From NCBI GenBank assembly GCA_026400845.1, contig JAPLOH010000103.1, positions 1-56,627 of the forward strand: a stretch of 56,627 nt of DNA, in the 5' to 3' direction. Below, one piece after another: positions 34,911-45,234 of the stretch (its first letter is position 1; the number at the start of each line of letters is the position of its first letter). This stretch comes from Alphaproteobacteria bacterium (GTDB taxonomy: Bacteria; Pseudomonadota; Alphaproteobacteria; Acetobacterales; Acetobacteraceae). The notes beneath the pieces are model-generated. The model was not told where the DNA came from and made no database searches. It saw nothing but the letters and a program-made list of their open reading frames with translations. Made by a program: the position numbers and the translations under genes.

Positions 34911-35262
34911 TAGCGCGTGACGGCCGGCCCGCCGCAACCCGTCGCGCGGCGGCCAAGGCGAGGCGGGCCCAGGCCAGCAGATCGTCGGGCGCATCGAACA
35001 GCCGATCCGGCGCGCGCCAGAAGGCAAGGTCGATCGACCTGCCCTGCTTGGCGTAGTTCAGCGGCGGCTCGGCGGCAGCCTCCGCGAAGGCGTCGCGATT
35101 GAGGTCATCGACGCGGAAATAGAGTGTGTTGTCGCTGACCATGCCGAGCATCACCCCGTCGCAGAACACGCCCGACTTGCCGAACATGCGGCGGATCGCG
35201 ATGTGGCCAAGCGGCGCCAACTGGTCGCGCAGGAAGTCGGCATAGGCTGATGTGGCGACCAT
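34891..35262 (-). CDS. TfoX/Sxy N-terminal domain protein
   Basis: A 123-residue protein equal to the N-terminal TfoX/Sxy domain: RRMFGKSGVFCDGVMLGMVSD, then NTLYFRVDD. In gammaproteobacteria full-length Sxy activates competence genes together with CRP; stand-alone N-domain proteins in alphaproteobacteria have no defined role. GGAG 6 bases before the ATG at 35262 supports that start; a longer frame would overlap the RND gene. It lies 17 bases after the RND permease, and may be the last gene of that operon. Confidence 0.8.
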   Translation of the reverse strand: MVATSAYADFLRDQLAPLGHIAIRRMFGKSGVFCDGVMLGMVSDNTLYFRVDDLNRDAFAEAAAEPPLNYAKQGRSIDLAFWRAPDRLFDAPDDLLAWARLALAAARRVAAGRPSRAIRNRRV

Positions 35263-35279
35263 CCCGGCTCCGCGCGGGT

Positions 35280-38200
35280 TCAGTGCGGCGCCGTCGTCTT
35301 CCGCCGGCCCGACCATTCGCGCAGGGACTGGAAGGTGACGTAGAGCATCGGGATGAGGAAGATGCCGATGGCGCTGGCCGCGATCATGCCGGCGAATACC
35401 GGCAGGCCGACCGAGCGGCGGGACAGCATCGCGGCACCTTGCGCGGTGACCAGGGGGACCAGGCCGAGCACGAAGGCGATCGAGGTCATCATGACAGCGC
35501 GGAACCGCATGCGGGCGCCGAGCACCGCGGCCTCGCGGATCGCCACCCCCTTCTCACGCTGTTCCTTGGCGAATTCGACGATCAGGATGCCGTTTTTGGC
35601 GGCGAGGGCGATCAGCACGACGAGGCCGATCTGGCCGTAGAGGTCGAGCGGTTTGCCGGTCAGCCATAGCCCGGCATAGGAGCCGAACACGCCGACCGCG
35701 ACCGAGAGCAGCACGGGGATGGGGATCACCCAGCTTTCGTAGAGCCCGACGAGGAAGAGGTAGGCGAACAGCACGGCGAGGGCGAGGATCGGGCCGGTCT
35801 GTCCGGCGGCGAGTTTCTCCTGGTAGGAGGTGTCGGTCCATTCATAGTCGTAGCCGGCGGGCAGCGCACGGGTGGAGACATCCTCCATCGCCAGCAACGC
35901 GTCGCCCGAGGACATGCCGGGGCGGGGCGAGCCGAGCAGGGTGATGGTGCGGTAGTTGTTGTAGCGGCTGATGGTCTGCGGCCCGAGCACGATGCGGATA
36001 TCGGCGATGGCGCGCAGCGGCACCATGCCGCCCTGGCGGTTGCGCACGTGGATTTTCCAGATCGACTCGATATCCGTGCGATAGGCCGCCTCGCCCTGCA
36101 CGTTCACCTGCCAGGTGCGGCCGAACAGGTTGAAATCATTGACGTAGATGCCGCCGAGCGTCGCCTGGAGCACGTTGAACACGTCGCTCATCGCGAGCCC
36201 CAGTGCCTGCGCCTTGTCGCGGTCGATATCGAGGAACAGCATCGGCGTGGTGGCGGAGAAGGTGGAGAACACCCGGGTCAGTCGCGGGTCGGAATTGGCG
36301 GCGCCCATCAGGCCGCCGAGCACGCTGGCCATTTCGGTGGGCTCGCGCCCCTCGAGGTTCTGCATCTGGTAGGTGAAGCCGCCGCCGGTGGACAGGCCGA
36401 TGATCGGGGGCAGGTTGAGCGGGAAGGCGATGGCGCCGCGCACCGATTGCAGCCCGCCGAACACCCGGCCGATCACCGCCTGCACACTGTCGGCCGCGGT
36501 GGCGCGGTCGGCAAAGGGTTTCAGGCCGACCACCATGAAGGCGGCATTGCTTTGGGCGGAACTGTCGAGAAAGGAGAAGCCGACGATGGCCAGCGTCTTC
36601 TCGACCTGCGGGATCTGCTTCAGCAGCCCCTCGATCTGCGCAACCACCGCGCGAGTGCGCGCCACCGAGGCGCCATCGGGCAGCTGGACGGGGATGAAGA
36701 AGGCGCCCTGGTCCTCCTCCGGCAGGAAGCCGCCCGGGGTGATCAGCGACATGCCCCAGATGCCGGCACCGAAGGCGCCGATCAGCGGAATCGCCAGCAC
36801 GGCGACCCGCACCAGGCGGCGCACGCCGCCTGCGTAGGCGTCCCGCGTGCCGTCGATGCCGCGCAGCACGCGGCCCATGATGCCGCGGCTCTTGTCGGTA
36901 TGGCGGAGGAAGACGCCGCATAGCGCCGGCGACAGGGTCAGCGCGTTGATCGCCGAGATCACCATGCCGACGCTGATGGTCACCGCGAACTGGCGGAACA
37001 ACTGGCCGGAGAGGCCGGGAATGAAGCCGATCGGGACGAACACCGAGAGCAGCACCAGCGAAATCGCGATGATCGGGCCGGTGATCTGCGTCATCGCCTT
37101 TTTCGCCGCCTCGCGTGGCGAGAGATGCGGCTCGTCCTCCAGCACGCGCTCGACGTTCTCCACCACCACTATGGCGTCATCGACGACAATGCCGATCGCC
37201 AGCACCATCGCCAGCAGGGTGACGGTGTTGGCGGTGAAGCCGATCACCAGCAGCACCGCGAAGGTGCCGATCAGGCTGACCGGCACGGCGACGATGGGGA
37301 TGATGGTGGCGCGCAGATTGCCGAGGAAGAGAAAGACCACGATGACGACGAGGATGAAGGCCTCGCCGAGGGTCTTGATCACCTCGCGGATGGTGTCGGA
37401 GACGAAGTTGGAGCTGTCGTAGAAGACGATCTTCTTCATGCCCTCGGGGAAGCGGGCGGCCAGCTTGTCGAGCGTGGTGGCGACGCGCTTGGAGGTTTCC
37501 ACCGCGTTGGCGCCGGGGGCGAGGAAGATGCCGATGGAGATGGCGGGGTTGCCGTTCAGCCGGCTCTCGGTGTCCTGGCTGGCGGCACCGAGTTCGACGC
37601 GGGCGACATCGCGCACCCGCAGCACCGAGCCGTCGGCATTGGCGCGCAAGATGATGGCGCCGAACTCGTCGGGGCTCGACAGGCGGCCCTTGGTTTGCAG
37701 GTTGATCTGGATCTGCTGGGTATCGAGCGTGGGCTTGGCGCCGAGGCGGCCGACCGCGGCCTGGACGTTCTGCGCCTGGATGCCGGCGATGACGTCGGAC
37801 GGCGCGAGGCCAAGCTGGATCATGCGCTCGGTGTCGAGCCAGATGCGCATCGAATAGTCGAGCGCGCCGAACACGAAGGCCTGGCCGACGCCCTGAACGC
37901 GGGAGATGGCGTCGAGCACGTTGATGGTGACGTAGTTGCTGATGAATAGCGGGGTCTGCTTCGGCGCCCCGTTGGCATCGGGCTCGCTGTAGAACTGCAG
38001 GAAGGAGAGAATCGCCGAGGAGCGCTTTTGCACGGTGAGCCCGCTGCGCTGCACCTCGGGCGGCAGGCGGGCGAGAGCGGCCTGCACGCGGTTGTTGACG
38101 TTCACCGTCGCGATGTCGGGGTTGGTGCCGGGGGCGAAGGTGACGGTGAGCCCGTAGCTGCCATCGTTGGAGCTGTTGGACTTCATGTAGAGCATCTGGT

Positions 38201-38420
38201 CGACGCCGTTGACCTGCGCCTCCAGCGGCTGGGCCACGGTGGCCTCCACCACGGCGGCGGCGGCGCCGGGGTAGCGGGTGCTGACCTGCACCTGCGGCGG
38301 CACGATATCGGGGAACTGCGCGACGGGGATGCGCAGCATGCCGATCAGCCCGGCCATGGTGGTGACGATGGCGATGACGATCGCCAGCCGCGGCCGGTCG
38401 ATGAAAATGGCAGAGAACAT
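35280..38420 (-). CDS. RND efflux permease (HAE1/AcrB-like)
   Basis: Inner-membrane proton-driven drug efflux pump of 1046 residues, the normal length for AcrB/MexB homologues. It begins with [19 protein letters not shown], has two sets of six transmembrane helices and large periplasmic loops, and the helix-4 proton-relay acids in [14 protein letters not shown]. Other landmarks are [18 protein letters not shown] and [12 protein letters not shown]. It follows the adaptor gene by 4 bases. No outer-membrane TolC partner is present, so a shared channel is expected. Substrates are unknown. Confidence 0.95.
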   Translation of the reverse strand: MFSAIFIDRPRLAIVIAIVTTMAGLIGMLRIPVAQFPDIVPPQVQVSTRYPGAAAAVVEATVAQPLEAQVNGVDQMLYMKSNSSNDGSYGLTVTFAPGTNPDIATVNVNNRVQAALARLPPEVQRSGLTVQKRSSAILSFLQFYSEPDANGAPKQTPLFISNYVTINVLDAISRVQGVGQAFVFGALDYSMRIWLDTERMIQLGLAPSDVIAGIQAQNVQAAVGRLGAKPTLDTQQIQINLQTKGRLSSPDEFGAIILRANADGSVLRVRDVARVELGAASQDTESRLNGNPAISIGIFLAPGANAVETSKRVATTLDKLAARFPEGMKKIVFYDSSNFVSDTIREVIKTLGEAFILVVIVVFLFLGNLRATIIPIVAVPVSLIGTFAVLLVIGFTANTVTLLAMVLAIGIVVDDAIVVVENVERVLEDEPHLSPREAAKKAMTQITGPIIAISLVLLSVFVPIGFIPGLSGQLFRQFAVTISVGMVISAINALTLSPALCGVFLRHTDKSRGIMGRVLRGIDGTRDAYAGGVRRLVRVAVLAIPLIGAFGAGIWGMSLITPGGFLPEEDQGAFFIPVQLPDGASVARTRAVVAQIEGLLKQIPQVEKTLAIVGFSFLDSSAQSNAAFMVVGLKPFADRATAADSVQAVIGRVFGGLQSVRGAIAFPLNLPPIIGLSTGGGFTYQMQNLEGREPTEMASVLGGLMGAANSDPRLTRVFSTFSATTPMLFLDIDRDKAQALGLAMSDVFNVLQATLGGIYVNDFNLFGRTWQVNVQGEAAYRTDIESIWKIHVRNRQGGMVPLRAIADIRIVLGPQTISRYNNYRTITLLGSPRPGMSSGDALLAMEDVSTRALPAGYDYEWTDTSYQEKLAAGQTGPILALAVLFAYLFLVGLYESWVIPIPVLLSVAVGVFGSYAGLWLTGKPLDLYGQIGLVVLIALAAKNGILIVEFAKEQREKGVAIREAAVLGARMRFRAVMMTSIAFVLGLVPLVTAQGAAMLSRRSVGLPVFAGMIAASAIGIFLIPMLYVTFQSLREWSGRRKTTAPH

Positions 38421-38424
38421 CGGT

Positions 38425-39600
38425 TCAGCCGGCCGGCTTCGGGGCGGGTGCGGGGGCTGGTGCGCCCGGCGGGGGGCCGCCGGCCGGGATCGGGTTCACC
38501 TCGATGCCCGGGCGGATGCGCTGCAGGCCGTCGACCACGATGGTCTCGCCTTCCTTGAGCCCGCCGGCCACCAGCACCAGCGTGCCCTGCGGCGCGCCGA
38601 GCTGCACGCGGCGAAGCTGCACCTTCTTGGCCTCGTCCACCGCGTAGACGAAGGCGCCCTGCTGGTCCTGCCCGACGGCGGCGCGCGGGATGGCGACGGC
38701 CTGGATCGGCGCGATACCCTCGACGGCAACGGTGACGAAGGCGCCGTCCACCAGGTCCCGGTTGCCGGGCTCGCCGGGCTTGGCGCCGGCGCGCAGCGGG
38801 TTGGGCACCCGGGCGCGCAGCATCATGGTATCGGTGCCGGGGGTGACGGAGGGGTCGGCGTAGTCGATCCGCCCGGTCGGCCCATAGGCCTTGCCATCCG
38901 GCAGCCGCAGCCGCACGGCGACGGCCGCGAAACCGCCCTGCGCGGCATAGCGGTCGCGCAGCTCATTGGCGGTGCGGGTCGGCACCGGGAACAGCACGTA
39001 CATCGGGTCCTGGCTGACGATGCTGGCCAGGGGGCCGGAGGCGGGCGTTACCACGTTGCCGGCGGCGAGCGTCGAACGGCCGATCTTGCCGGCGAGGGGG
39101 GCGCGGATGTCGGTATAGCCGAGGTTGATCTCCGCGACCCTCACCTGCGCCCTGGCCGCCAGCAGCTGCGCCTCGAGGCTCGCCTGCTGCGCCACCGTGT
39201 CGTCGTAGTGGGCGCGCTGGCCGGAGGGGGTGGAGAGCAGCGCCTGGGCGCGGTTGGTTGTCAGCACGGCGTTCTTCAGCAGCGCCGAGACCTGCGCGAC
39301 GGCGGCCTGTTTCGCCGCGAGGTCGGCCTCGAAGGGCGCGCGCTCCAGCCGGTAGAGCAGGTCCCCCTGCGCCACCTCGGTGCCCTCGGCGAAACTGCGC
39401 TCCATGATGGTGGCGGTGATGCGGGCCACGATGTCCACCTTGTCGGTGGCTTGCACGCGGCCAACGAAATCCTGCGTCTCGGTCACCGCGCGCCGCTGCA
39501 CGGTCAGCACCCCCACCATCGGCGGGCCGGGCGGGCCGAACTGGGCCGCGGCCGGCAGGGCGGCGAGCATGCAGAGCAGCAGCGGAACGGCAAGACGCAT
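38425..39600 (-). CDS. RND periplasmic adaptor subunit
   Basis: Membrane fusion protein of 391 residues that would bridge the RND permease and an outer-membrane channel. It has a signal peptide ([19 protein letters not shown]), the N-terminal biotinyl-lipoyl half ([20 protein letters not shown]), an alpha-hairpin (about 100-170), the second lipoyl half ([20 protein letters not shown]) and beta-barrel/proximal domains. The C-terminus is a Pro/Ala tail. First gene of the adaptor/permease operon; the 179-bp upstream gap is shared with a divergent gene and probably holds both promoters. No regulator gene adjoins. Confidence 0.93.
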   Translation of the reverse strand: MRLAVPLLLCMLAALPAAAQFGPPGPPMVGVLTVQRRAVTETQDFVGRVQATDKVDIVARITATIMERSFAEGTEVAQGDLLYRLERAPFEADLAAKQAAVAQVSALLKNAVLTTNRAQALLSTPSGQRAHYDDTVAQQASLEAQLLAARAQVRVAEINLGYTDIRAPLAGKIGRSTLAAGNVVTPASGPLASIVSQDPMYVLFPVPTRTANELRDRYAAQGGFAAVAVRLRLPDGKAYGPTGRIDYADPSVTPGTDTMMLRARVPNPLRAGAKPGEPGNRDLVDGAFVTVAVEGIAPIQAVAIPRAAVGQDQQGAFVYAVDEAKKVQLRRVQLGAPQGTLVLVAGGLKEGETIVVDGLQRIRPGIEVNPIPAGGPPPGAPAPAPAPKPAG

Positions 39601-39779
39601 CGGTTTACCCCGGGGCAGCGCCGGCGGGGATGTCCCCTCCGGTCCATGTTGCGATGCACATATGGCATCCCCGGCCAGTCTGGCGAGCCCCTCGCGCGCC
39701 GGCATCACATCTCCGTTGCATCGGCTGCCGCTATCGGTGCAATCGCGCTACAAGGCGCCACGCGATCAGGAGAAGCGAC

Positions 39780-41234
39780 ATGCGGGGCAAGTGGGCCTGG
39801 ATGGCTGGGGTTGGGCTGGCGGTGGCACTCGCCGCACCGATGCAGGCGCCGGCGCAGTCGGCGGTGACGGCACAGGACGCGGCCATCGTCGAGCGCGATC
39901 TGCGCGCGTGGGTCGCCGGGCTGCTGGCCCCGCTGGTCGACCCCGCCGCCGTGCCGGTGCGGGTGCAACCGTCGGGCGAGGGCTTCCGGCTCGAAATCGG
40001 CATGGTGGCGCTGCCCGGACTGAGCATCACCCCGGAGATCGCCGTCGCCGCCCTCCTGCGGCCGCAATCCGGCGGGCGCTGGTCGCTCGACGATCTGCGC
40101 CTGCCCACCGCGCTGACGGTGGCGCAGAACGACAAGAAGCTGTTCGCCATGTCGATCGGCACGCAGCAGGCGCGCGGCGAGTTCGACCCCTCACTGCGCA
40201 CCCCCTCGCGGTTCGAAGGGCGCTATGCCGACGTGGTGGAGGAAATCGCCAGCCCGCAAGGCCCGAGCAGCACGCGCATGGCGACAGTGGAGTACGCCGG
40301 CACCTGGGAGCCGGCGGGCGAAGGGCAGATCGATACCGCGGACCGGATGCGGATCAGCGGCTACACCATGGAGCAGACCCTGCCCGACGGGCAGGCGCTC
40401 CGCCTCGCCGCGCGCGAGGTGACGGCCACCACCAAGGGGGTCGGGGTCAGCCCGGCCAACACCGCCTCCGCGATCCGCGCCATCGCGGCGCTGGTGGGCG
40501 ATGTGATCGCCACCCGGGATAGCGCGCGGGGGCCGACCGCGGGGCAGCGCAAACTGATGCACAGTGTGCTGGACAGCCTCGGAGGATTGTTTATTCGGCT
40601 CGAGACCGAGCAGACCTGGTCGGGCCTGACGGTGGCCACCGATGGCGGCAGCGGACAACTCGACAAGATCAGCCTCGCCACCCGCATGGCGGCGCCCGGC
40701 GGCAAGGCGGAAGTCGCCCTGCGGCTGGAACTCGCCGGGCTGACCACGGCACTGCTGCCGCAAGGACCGATCCGCCAACTCATGCCGCGGCGGATCGCCA
40801 TCGCGCCGCGCCTCACCGGATTGCCGAAATCCGAAGTGCTCGCCCTGCTCGGCCGCGCCATCGACAGCGCCGGCAGCAGCGACGCCGACCTCGCCGGCGA
40901 CGCGATGGCGCTGCTGGCCGACAACCCCGCGGTGATCGCGCTCGATGACCTCGACATCGACGTCGGCATCGCCCGCCTGCGCGGCTCCGGCGAGTTCAAC
41001 ATCGCCGCGGCCGACGATATGAGCGGCGAACTGGAACTGCGCATGACCGGGCTCGACGCCCTGCTGCGCACCCTGCGCCAGGTGCCCGAGGCCGCGGCCG
41101 CCGCGCCAGTGCTGCTGATGCTGAAGGGCCTCGGCGAGGCGTCGGGCAATGAGACTGTATGGCGGATCGAATACGCCGACCACAAGGTGACGGTGAACGG
41201 CACCGACCTGTCGGATATGATCCCGCGGAAATAG
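39780..41234 (+). CDS. Exported protein of unknown function (484 aa)
   Basis: Periplasmic protein with a cleavable signal (WAWMAGVGLAVALAAPMQAPAQS) and no transmembrane helix after it. The mature part is rich in beta-strand-like alternation and paired with acidic/Ala helices; it resembles large exported DUF2125/DUF945-like proteins, but I cannot assign it firmly. AGGAG lies 7-8 bases before the ATG. The gene is divergent from the RND adaptor and convergent with trpS. A role at the envelope is likely only from its signal peptide. Confidence 0.75.
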   Translation: MRGKWAWMAGVGLAVALAAPMQAPAQSAVTAQDAAIVERDLRAWVAGLLAPLVDPAAVPVRVQPSGEGFRLEIGMVALPGLSITPEIAVAALLRPQSGGRWSLDDLRLPTALTVAQNDKKLFAMSIGTQQARGEFDPSLRTPSRFEGRYADVVEEIASPQGPSSTRMATVEYAGTWEPAGEGQIDTADRMRISGYTMEQTLPDGQALRLAAREVTATTKGVGVSPANTASAIRAIAALVGDVIATRDSARGPTAGQRKLMHSVLDSLGGLFIRLETEQTWSGLTVATDGGSGQLDKISLATRMAAPGGKAEVALRLELAGLTTALLPQGPIRQLMPRRIAIAPRLTGLPKSEVLALLGRAIDSAGSSDADLAGDAMALLADNPAVIALDDLDIDVGIARLRGSGEFNIAAADDMSGELELRMTGLDALLRTLRQVPEAAAAAPVLLMLKGLGEASGNETVWRIEYADHKVTVNGTDLSDMIPRK

Positions 41235-41246
41235 GCCGCCGCGGAT

Positions 41247-42245
41247 TTACACCTTCAGGAAGCCCACCAGACGCTCCGCCTCCTCGACGATCGGCACCGC
41301 CAGCGCCTCGGCGCGCCGCGCCCCGTCGCGCAGGATCGCCTCGATTGTCGCGGGATCGGCCAACAGGCGGTTGGTCTCGGCGGCAATCGGGGCGAGCTTG
41401 CTCACCACGAGCTCGGTGAGCGCCGGCTTGAAGGCGCCGAATCCCTTGCCGCCATGCTCGCGCAGCACGGCGGCATGGTCGGTATCGGTCAGCGCCGCAT
41501 AGATGCCCACCAGGTTGCGCGCCTCTGGCCGCCCCTCCAGCCCCTCGATCGTTTCGGGCAGCGGCTCGGGATCGGTCTTGGCGCGCTTGATCTTCTGGGC
41601 GATCTCGTCGGAGCTGTCGGTCATGTTGATGACCGCCTGGGCCGAGGCGTCGGACTTGCTCATCTTCTTGGTGCCGTCGCGCAGGCTCATCACGCGCGCC
41701 GCCGGCCCCATGATCATCGGCTCGATCAGCGGGAAGAAATCCACCCCGTAGTCGTGGTTGAACTTCTGGGCGATGTCGTTGGCGAGTTCGAGATGCTGCC
41801 GCTGGTCATCGCCGACCGGCACGCGGGTGGCGTGGTAGACCAGGATGTCGGCGGCCATCAGGTTCGGGTAGGTGAACAGCCCGGTCGAGACGCCTTCCTG
41901 GTCCTTGCCGGCCTTCTCCTTGAACTGCGTCATGCGGTTCAGCCAGCCCATGCGGGCGACGCAGTTGAAGATCCAGGCCAGCCGCAAATGGGCGTGCACG
42001 GCGGATTGGTTGAACAGGATATGCGCCTTGGGGTCGATGCCGCAGGCGAGCAGGGAGGCCGCGAGTTCGCGTGTTTGCTGCGCGAGGGCCTTGGGGTCCT
42101 GCCAGACGGTGATGGCGTGCAGGTCGACCACGCAATAAAGGCACTCATGGCTCGCCTGCAACGCCACCCAGTTCCGCACGGCGCCGAGGTAGTTGCCGAG
42201 ATGCGGGATGCCGGAGGGCTGGATGCCCGAGAAGATGCGCTGCAT
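41247..42245 (-). CDS. trpS: Tryptophan--tRNA ligase
   Basis: Class Ic aminoacyl-tRNA synthetase of 332 residues that charges tRNA-Trp. The ATP site HIGH is PHLGNYLG near residue 15, and the second ATP motif is [22 protein letters not shown] and [23 protein letters not shown]-like segments are diagnostic. The ATG at 42245 gives the conserved [12 protein letters not shown] start; there is little Shine-Dalgarno sequence. It is divergent from the F420 cassette, with 143 bp between them. Confidence 0.97.
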   Translation of the reverse strand: MQRIFSGIQPSGIPHLGNYLGAVRNWVALQASHECLYCVVDLHAITVWQDPKALAQQTRELAASLLACGIDPKAHILFNQSAVHAHLRLAWIFNCVARMGWLNRMTQFKEKAGKDQEGVSTGLFTYPNLMAADILVYHATRVPVGDDQRQHLELANDIAQKFNHDYGVDFFPLIEPMIMGPAARVMSLRDGTKKMSKSDASAQAVINMTDSSDEIAQKIKRAKTDPEPLPETIEGLEGRPEARNLVGIYAALTDTDHAAVLREHGGKGFGAFKPALTELVVSKLAPIAAETNRLLADPATIEAILRDGARRAEALAVPIVEEAERLVGFLKV

Positions 42246-42388
42246 GGGGAAGGTCCGATGCCGATGAAGAGGGGCCGTCTCTGTTGCCGAACCGCGGCCC
42301 GCGGTCAAGGGCGCGGCCGCCGCACCTGCACCGTGACACCCCCGCCGCGGGCGGCTAACCTCTGCCCAACGCCATAGGGGACACCAAC

Positions 42389-43393
42389 GTGCTCAAGCTC
42401 GGTTACAAGGCCTCCGCCGAACAATTCGCCCCCCGCCAGCTCATGGAATACGGCATCCTCGCCGAGCAGAGCGGGTTCGACAGCGTGTTCATCTCCGACC
42501 ATTTCCAGCCCTGGAAACACACCGACGGCCACGCCCCGTTCTCGCTCGCCTGGCTCGGCGCCCTCGGCGCGCGGACCGAGCGGGTGGTGATGGGCACCTC
42601 GGTGCTGACGCCGACCTTCCGCTACCACCCCTCCATCGTCGCCCAGGCGTTCGGCACGCTGGGCTCCATGTTCCCCGGGCGCGTGGTGCTCGGCATCGGC
42701 ACCGGGGAGGGGCTGAACGAGGTGCCCTCGACGGGGCAGCCCTGGCCGGAGTTCAAGGAACGCTACGCCCGCATGCGCGAAAGCGTCACCCTGATGCGCC
42801 GGCTGTGGTCGGAGGAACGCCTCACCTTCGAGGGCCAGTACTACCGCACCGAGAACGCCACCATCTACGACAAGCCCGAGCAGATGGTGCCGATCTACGT
42901 CGCAGCCGCCGGCGCCATGGTGGCGAAATATGCCGGGCGCATGGCCGAGGGCTTCATCTGCACCTCCGGCAAGAACCCCGCCCTTTATACCGACACGCTG
43001 CTGCCCAACGTCGCCGCCGGCCGTGCCGAGAGCAAGCTGGGTGTGACCGACTACGACATGATGATCGAGGTGAAGGTCTCCTTCGACACCGACAAGGCCG
43101 CGGCGCTGGAGAACACCCGCCACTGGGCGGCGCTGGCGCTGACGCCGGAGGAGAAGATGACCGTCGAGGACCCGGCCGAGATGGAGCGCCTCGCCGACGC
43201 GCTGCCGATCGAGCGCGCCGCCAGCCGCTGGATCGTCTCGGACGACCCGGAGGAGCATGTCGAGCGCATCGGCACCTATGTCGGGCTCGGCTTCAACCAC
43301 CTCGTCTTCCACGCCCCCGGCCCCGACCAGGCGCGCTTCATGCGGCTCTACGCCGAGCACGTGATGCCCCGCCTGCGCAAGAAGTTCGGCTGA
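42389..43393 (+). CDS. fgd: F420-dependent glucose-6-phosphate dehydrogenase-like (FGD)
   Basis: LLM-fold dehydrogenase of 334 residues that closely resembles mycobacterial FGD1, which oxidises glucose-6-phosphate and reduces F420. Near-identical segments include [61 protein letters not shown] and NHLVFHAPG. Recalled FGD1 active-site residues map as His40 to His38, Trp44 to Trp42 and Glu109 to Glu107. The sugar-phosphate ligands Lys198, Lys259 and Arg283 map to Lys195, Lys256 and Arg280. FGD1 His260 is Met257 here. The start is GTG with GGGG 9 bases upstream. cofE follows after 4 bases. A related sugar-6-phosphate or another F420 dehydrogenase is the main alternative. Confidence 0.88.
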   Translation: MLKLGYKASAEQFAPRQLMEYGILAEQSGFDSVFISDHFQPWKHTDGHAPFSLAWLGALGARTERVVMGTSVLTPTFRYHPSIVAQAFGTLGSMFPGRVVLGIGTGEGLNEVPSTGQPWPEFKERYARMRESVTLMRRLWSEERLTFEGQYYRTENATIYDKPEQMVPIYVAAAGAMVAKYAGRMAEGFICTSGKNPALYTDTLLPNVAAGRAESKLGVTDYDMMIEVKVSFDTDKAAALENTRHWAALALTPEEKMTVEDPAEMERLADALPIERAASRWIVSDDPEEHVERIGTYVGLGFNHLVFHAPGPDQARFMRLYAEHVMPRLRKKFG

Positions 43394-43397
43394 GCCC

Positions 43398-44153
43398 ATG
43401 ACGGAACTGCGCCTGACCGCCCTCGCGGGCCTGCCGATGTTCGCCCCTGGCGATGATCTGGCCGGAATTCTCGGCGATGCCATGGCGGCCGACCCGCCCG
43501 GGGATGGCGACGTGCTGGTGGTGGCGCAGAAAATCGTCAGCAAGGCGGAGGGGCGCATCGTCGAGATCGCCTCCGTCACCCCCTCGCCGCGTGCCGAAGC
43601 GCTCGCGGCCGAGGTCGGCAAGGACCCGCGGGTGGTCGAGGTGATCCTCGGCGAGGCCGCCCGCGTGGTGCGCGCGCGGCCCAACCTCATCATCGTCGAG
43701 CACAAGCGCGGCTGGGTGATGGCCAATGCCGGCATCGACCAGTCCAACGTGAACCACGAGGGCGGCGGCCGGCTGCTCCTCCTCCCCGAAGACCCCGATG
43801 CCTCCGCTGAGCGCCTGCGCGCCGCCCTCTCCGCGCGCTTCGGCGTGCGCCTGGGGGTGGTGATCAATGACAGTTTCGGTCGCGCCTGGCGGCGGGGGAC
43901 CGCCGGCATTGCCATCGGGGCGGCGGGGCTGCCCGGCCTGATCGACCTGCGCGGCAAGCCCGATTTGTTCGGCCGCATCCTCGAAGTTTCCATCATCGGC
44001 TATGCCGACGAGGTGGCGGCCGCCGCCTCGCTGCTGATGGGCCAGGCCGCCGAGGGCCGCCCGGCCGTGCTGGTGCGCGGCCTCGCCTGGACCGCCCCCG
44101 AGGGCACGGCGGCCGATCTGGTGCGCCCGCCCGCCGAGGATTTGTTCCGATGA
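43398..44153 (+). CDS. cofE: Coenzyme F420-0:L-glutamate ligase
   Basis: GTP-dependent ligase of 251 residues that adds glutamates to F420-0 in the last step of F420 synthesis. Conserved parts are VVAQKIVSKAEGR (about 41-53), EHKRGWVMANAGIDQSNV (about 100-118, acidic metal site) and VVINDSFGRAWRRGTAGIAIG (about 154-174). The length equals archaeal CofE and the FbiB N-terminal domain; the FMN-binding nitroreductase-like C-terminal domain of actinobacterial FbiB is absent. It lies 4 bases after fgd, and its stop overlaps the cofD start by 4 bases. Confidence 0.95.
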   Translation: MTELRLTALAGLPMFAPGDDLAGILGDAMAADPPGDGDVLVVAQKIVSKAEGRIVEIASVTPSPRAEALAAEVGKDPRVVEVILGEAARVVRARPNLIIVEHKRGWVMANAGIDQSNVNHEGGGRLLLLPEDPDASAERLRAALSARFGVRLGVVINDSFGRAWRRGTAGIAIGAAGLPGLIDLRGKPDLFGRILEVSIIGYADEVAAAASLLMGQAAEGRPAVLVRGLAWTAPEGTAADLVRPPAEDLFR

Positions 44154-45076
44154 GCCGCGACCTCGTCGTCGCCCTTTCCGGCGGCATCGGCGGCGCCAAG
44201 CTGGCGCTCGGCCTCTCCCACGTGCTGGCGCCGGAAAACCTCGTGATCATCGCCAATACCGGCGATGATTTCGAGCATCTCGGCCTCTCCATCTCCCCCG
44301 ATATCGACACCCTCACCTATACGCTGGCCGGGCTCGACAACACGACGTTGGGCTGGGGCCGCCGCGACGAGACGTGGTCCTTCATGGAAACGCTCGCCAC
44401 TATCGGCGGGCCGACCTGGTTCCGCCTCGGCGATCGCGACCTCGCGCTGCATGTCGAACGTACCCGCCGCCTGCGCGCCGGCGAGACGCTGTCGGCGATC
44501 ACCGACGACGTCGCACGGCACTGGGGCATCGGCCCGCGCATCCTGCCGATGAGCAACGACCCCGTCCGCACCCGTGTCCGCGCGGAGACCGGCTGGCTCG
44601 ATTTCCAGGACTACTTCGTCGGCCAACAATGCCGCCCCGTCATCGACGCCATCGCCTTCCACGGCGCCGAAGCCGCCACCCCGCACCCCGACGCCCTGGC
44701 GGCGCTCGCCAGCCCGCGCCTGAAGGCAGTGGTGATCTGCCCGTCCAACCCCTTCATCTCCGTCGAGCCGATCCTCGCCGTACCCGGCATGCGCGACGCC
44801 ATCGCACACTGCGGTGTCCCGGTGATCGCCGTATCGCCGATCATCGGCGGCAAAGCAGTGAAGGGGCCGACGGCGAAGATGATGGCGGAACTCGGCCTCG
44901 AAGTCAGCGCCGCCGGCGTCGCCGCCCGCTACGGGGCGCTGCTGACCCACTACATGCTGGATCACGCCGATGCCGGCGCCGTGGTGCCACAGCGGACAAG
45001 CGTGGCGCAGACGCTGATGACGACGCTGGAGGACAAGATCGCGCTGGCAAAGGCGGTTCTCGCGGTGATCGGGTGA
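44150..45076 (+). CDS. cofD: 2-phospho-L-lactate transferase (F420-0 synthase)
   Basis: CofD/FbiA transferase of 308 residues that joins the lactyl- or enolpyruvyl-diphospho-guanosine donor to the deazaflavin FO, giving F420-0 or its dehydro form. Signature segments: LSGGIGGAKLALGL, ANTGDDFEHLGLSISPDID, TWFRLGDRDLALHVERT, ICPSNPFISVEPIL and IIGGKAVKGPTAKMM. It starts within the cofE stop (ATGA, 44150-44153). CofC/FbiD, which makes the activated donor, and the FO synthase genes are not in the window. Which donor is used cannot be told from sequence alone. Confidence 0.95.
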   Translation: MSRDLVVALSGGIGGAKLALGLSHVLAPENLVIIANTGDDFEHLGLSISPDIDTLTYTLAGLDNTTLGWGRRDETWSFMETLATIGGPTWFRLGDRDLALHVERTRRLRAGETLSAITDDVARHWGIGPRILPMSNDPVRTRVRAETGWLDFQDYFVGQQCRPVIDAIAFHGAEAATPHPDALAALASPRLKAVVICPSNPFISVEPILAVPGMRDAIAHCGVPVIAVSPIIGGKAVKGPTAKMMAELGLEVSAAGVAARYGALLTHYMLDHADAGAVVPQRTSVAQTLMTTLEDKIALAKAVLAVIG

Positions 45077-45082
45077 GCGAAA

Positions 45083-45212
45083 GGAAGCGGTTCTTTTTTG
45101 AAAAAAAGAACCAAAAAACTTTTGCCCCCTGGCTCCGCACTCTCCCCGGCAAGGGCGAAGCCAAAGGATAAAAAGTTTTTGCTTCTTTTTTCAAAAAGAA
45201 GCGCTTTCTTCC
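45083..45212. repeat. Nested inverted-repeat element
   Basis: Two arms of about 42 bp (45083-45124 and 45170-45212) are imperfect inverted copies, and each contains its own A/T palindrome: 45089-45112 (GGTTCTTTTTT with AAAAAAGAACC, 2-base loop) and 45181-45202 (GCTTCTTTTT with AAAAAGAAGC, 2-base loop). The spacer is GC-rich. It lies directly after cofD. T-runs on both strands could end transcription. The same core occurs at 7360-7383. Frames reading Lys/Phe-rich peptides across it are not genes. Confidence 0.75.
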
Positions 45213-45234
45213 GGCCCCTTCGGACAAGGGGAGC

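Noticed and set aside
34026-35027. Extension of the GGDEF-EAL gene on the minus strand
   Set aside because: It is antisense to TauE and low in complexity; no domain is visible there.
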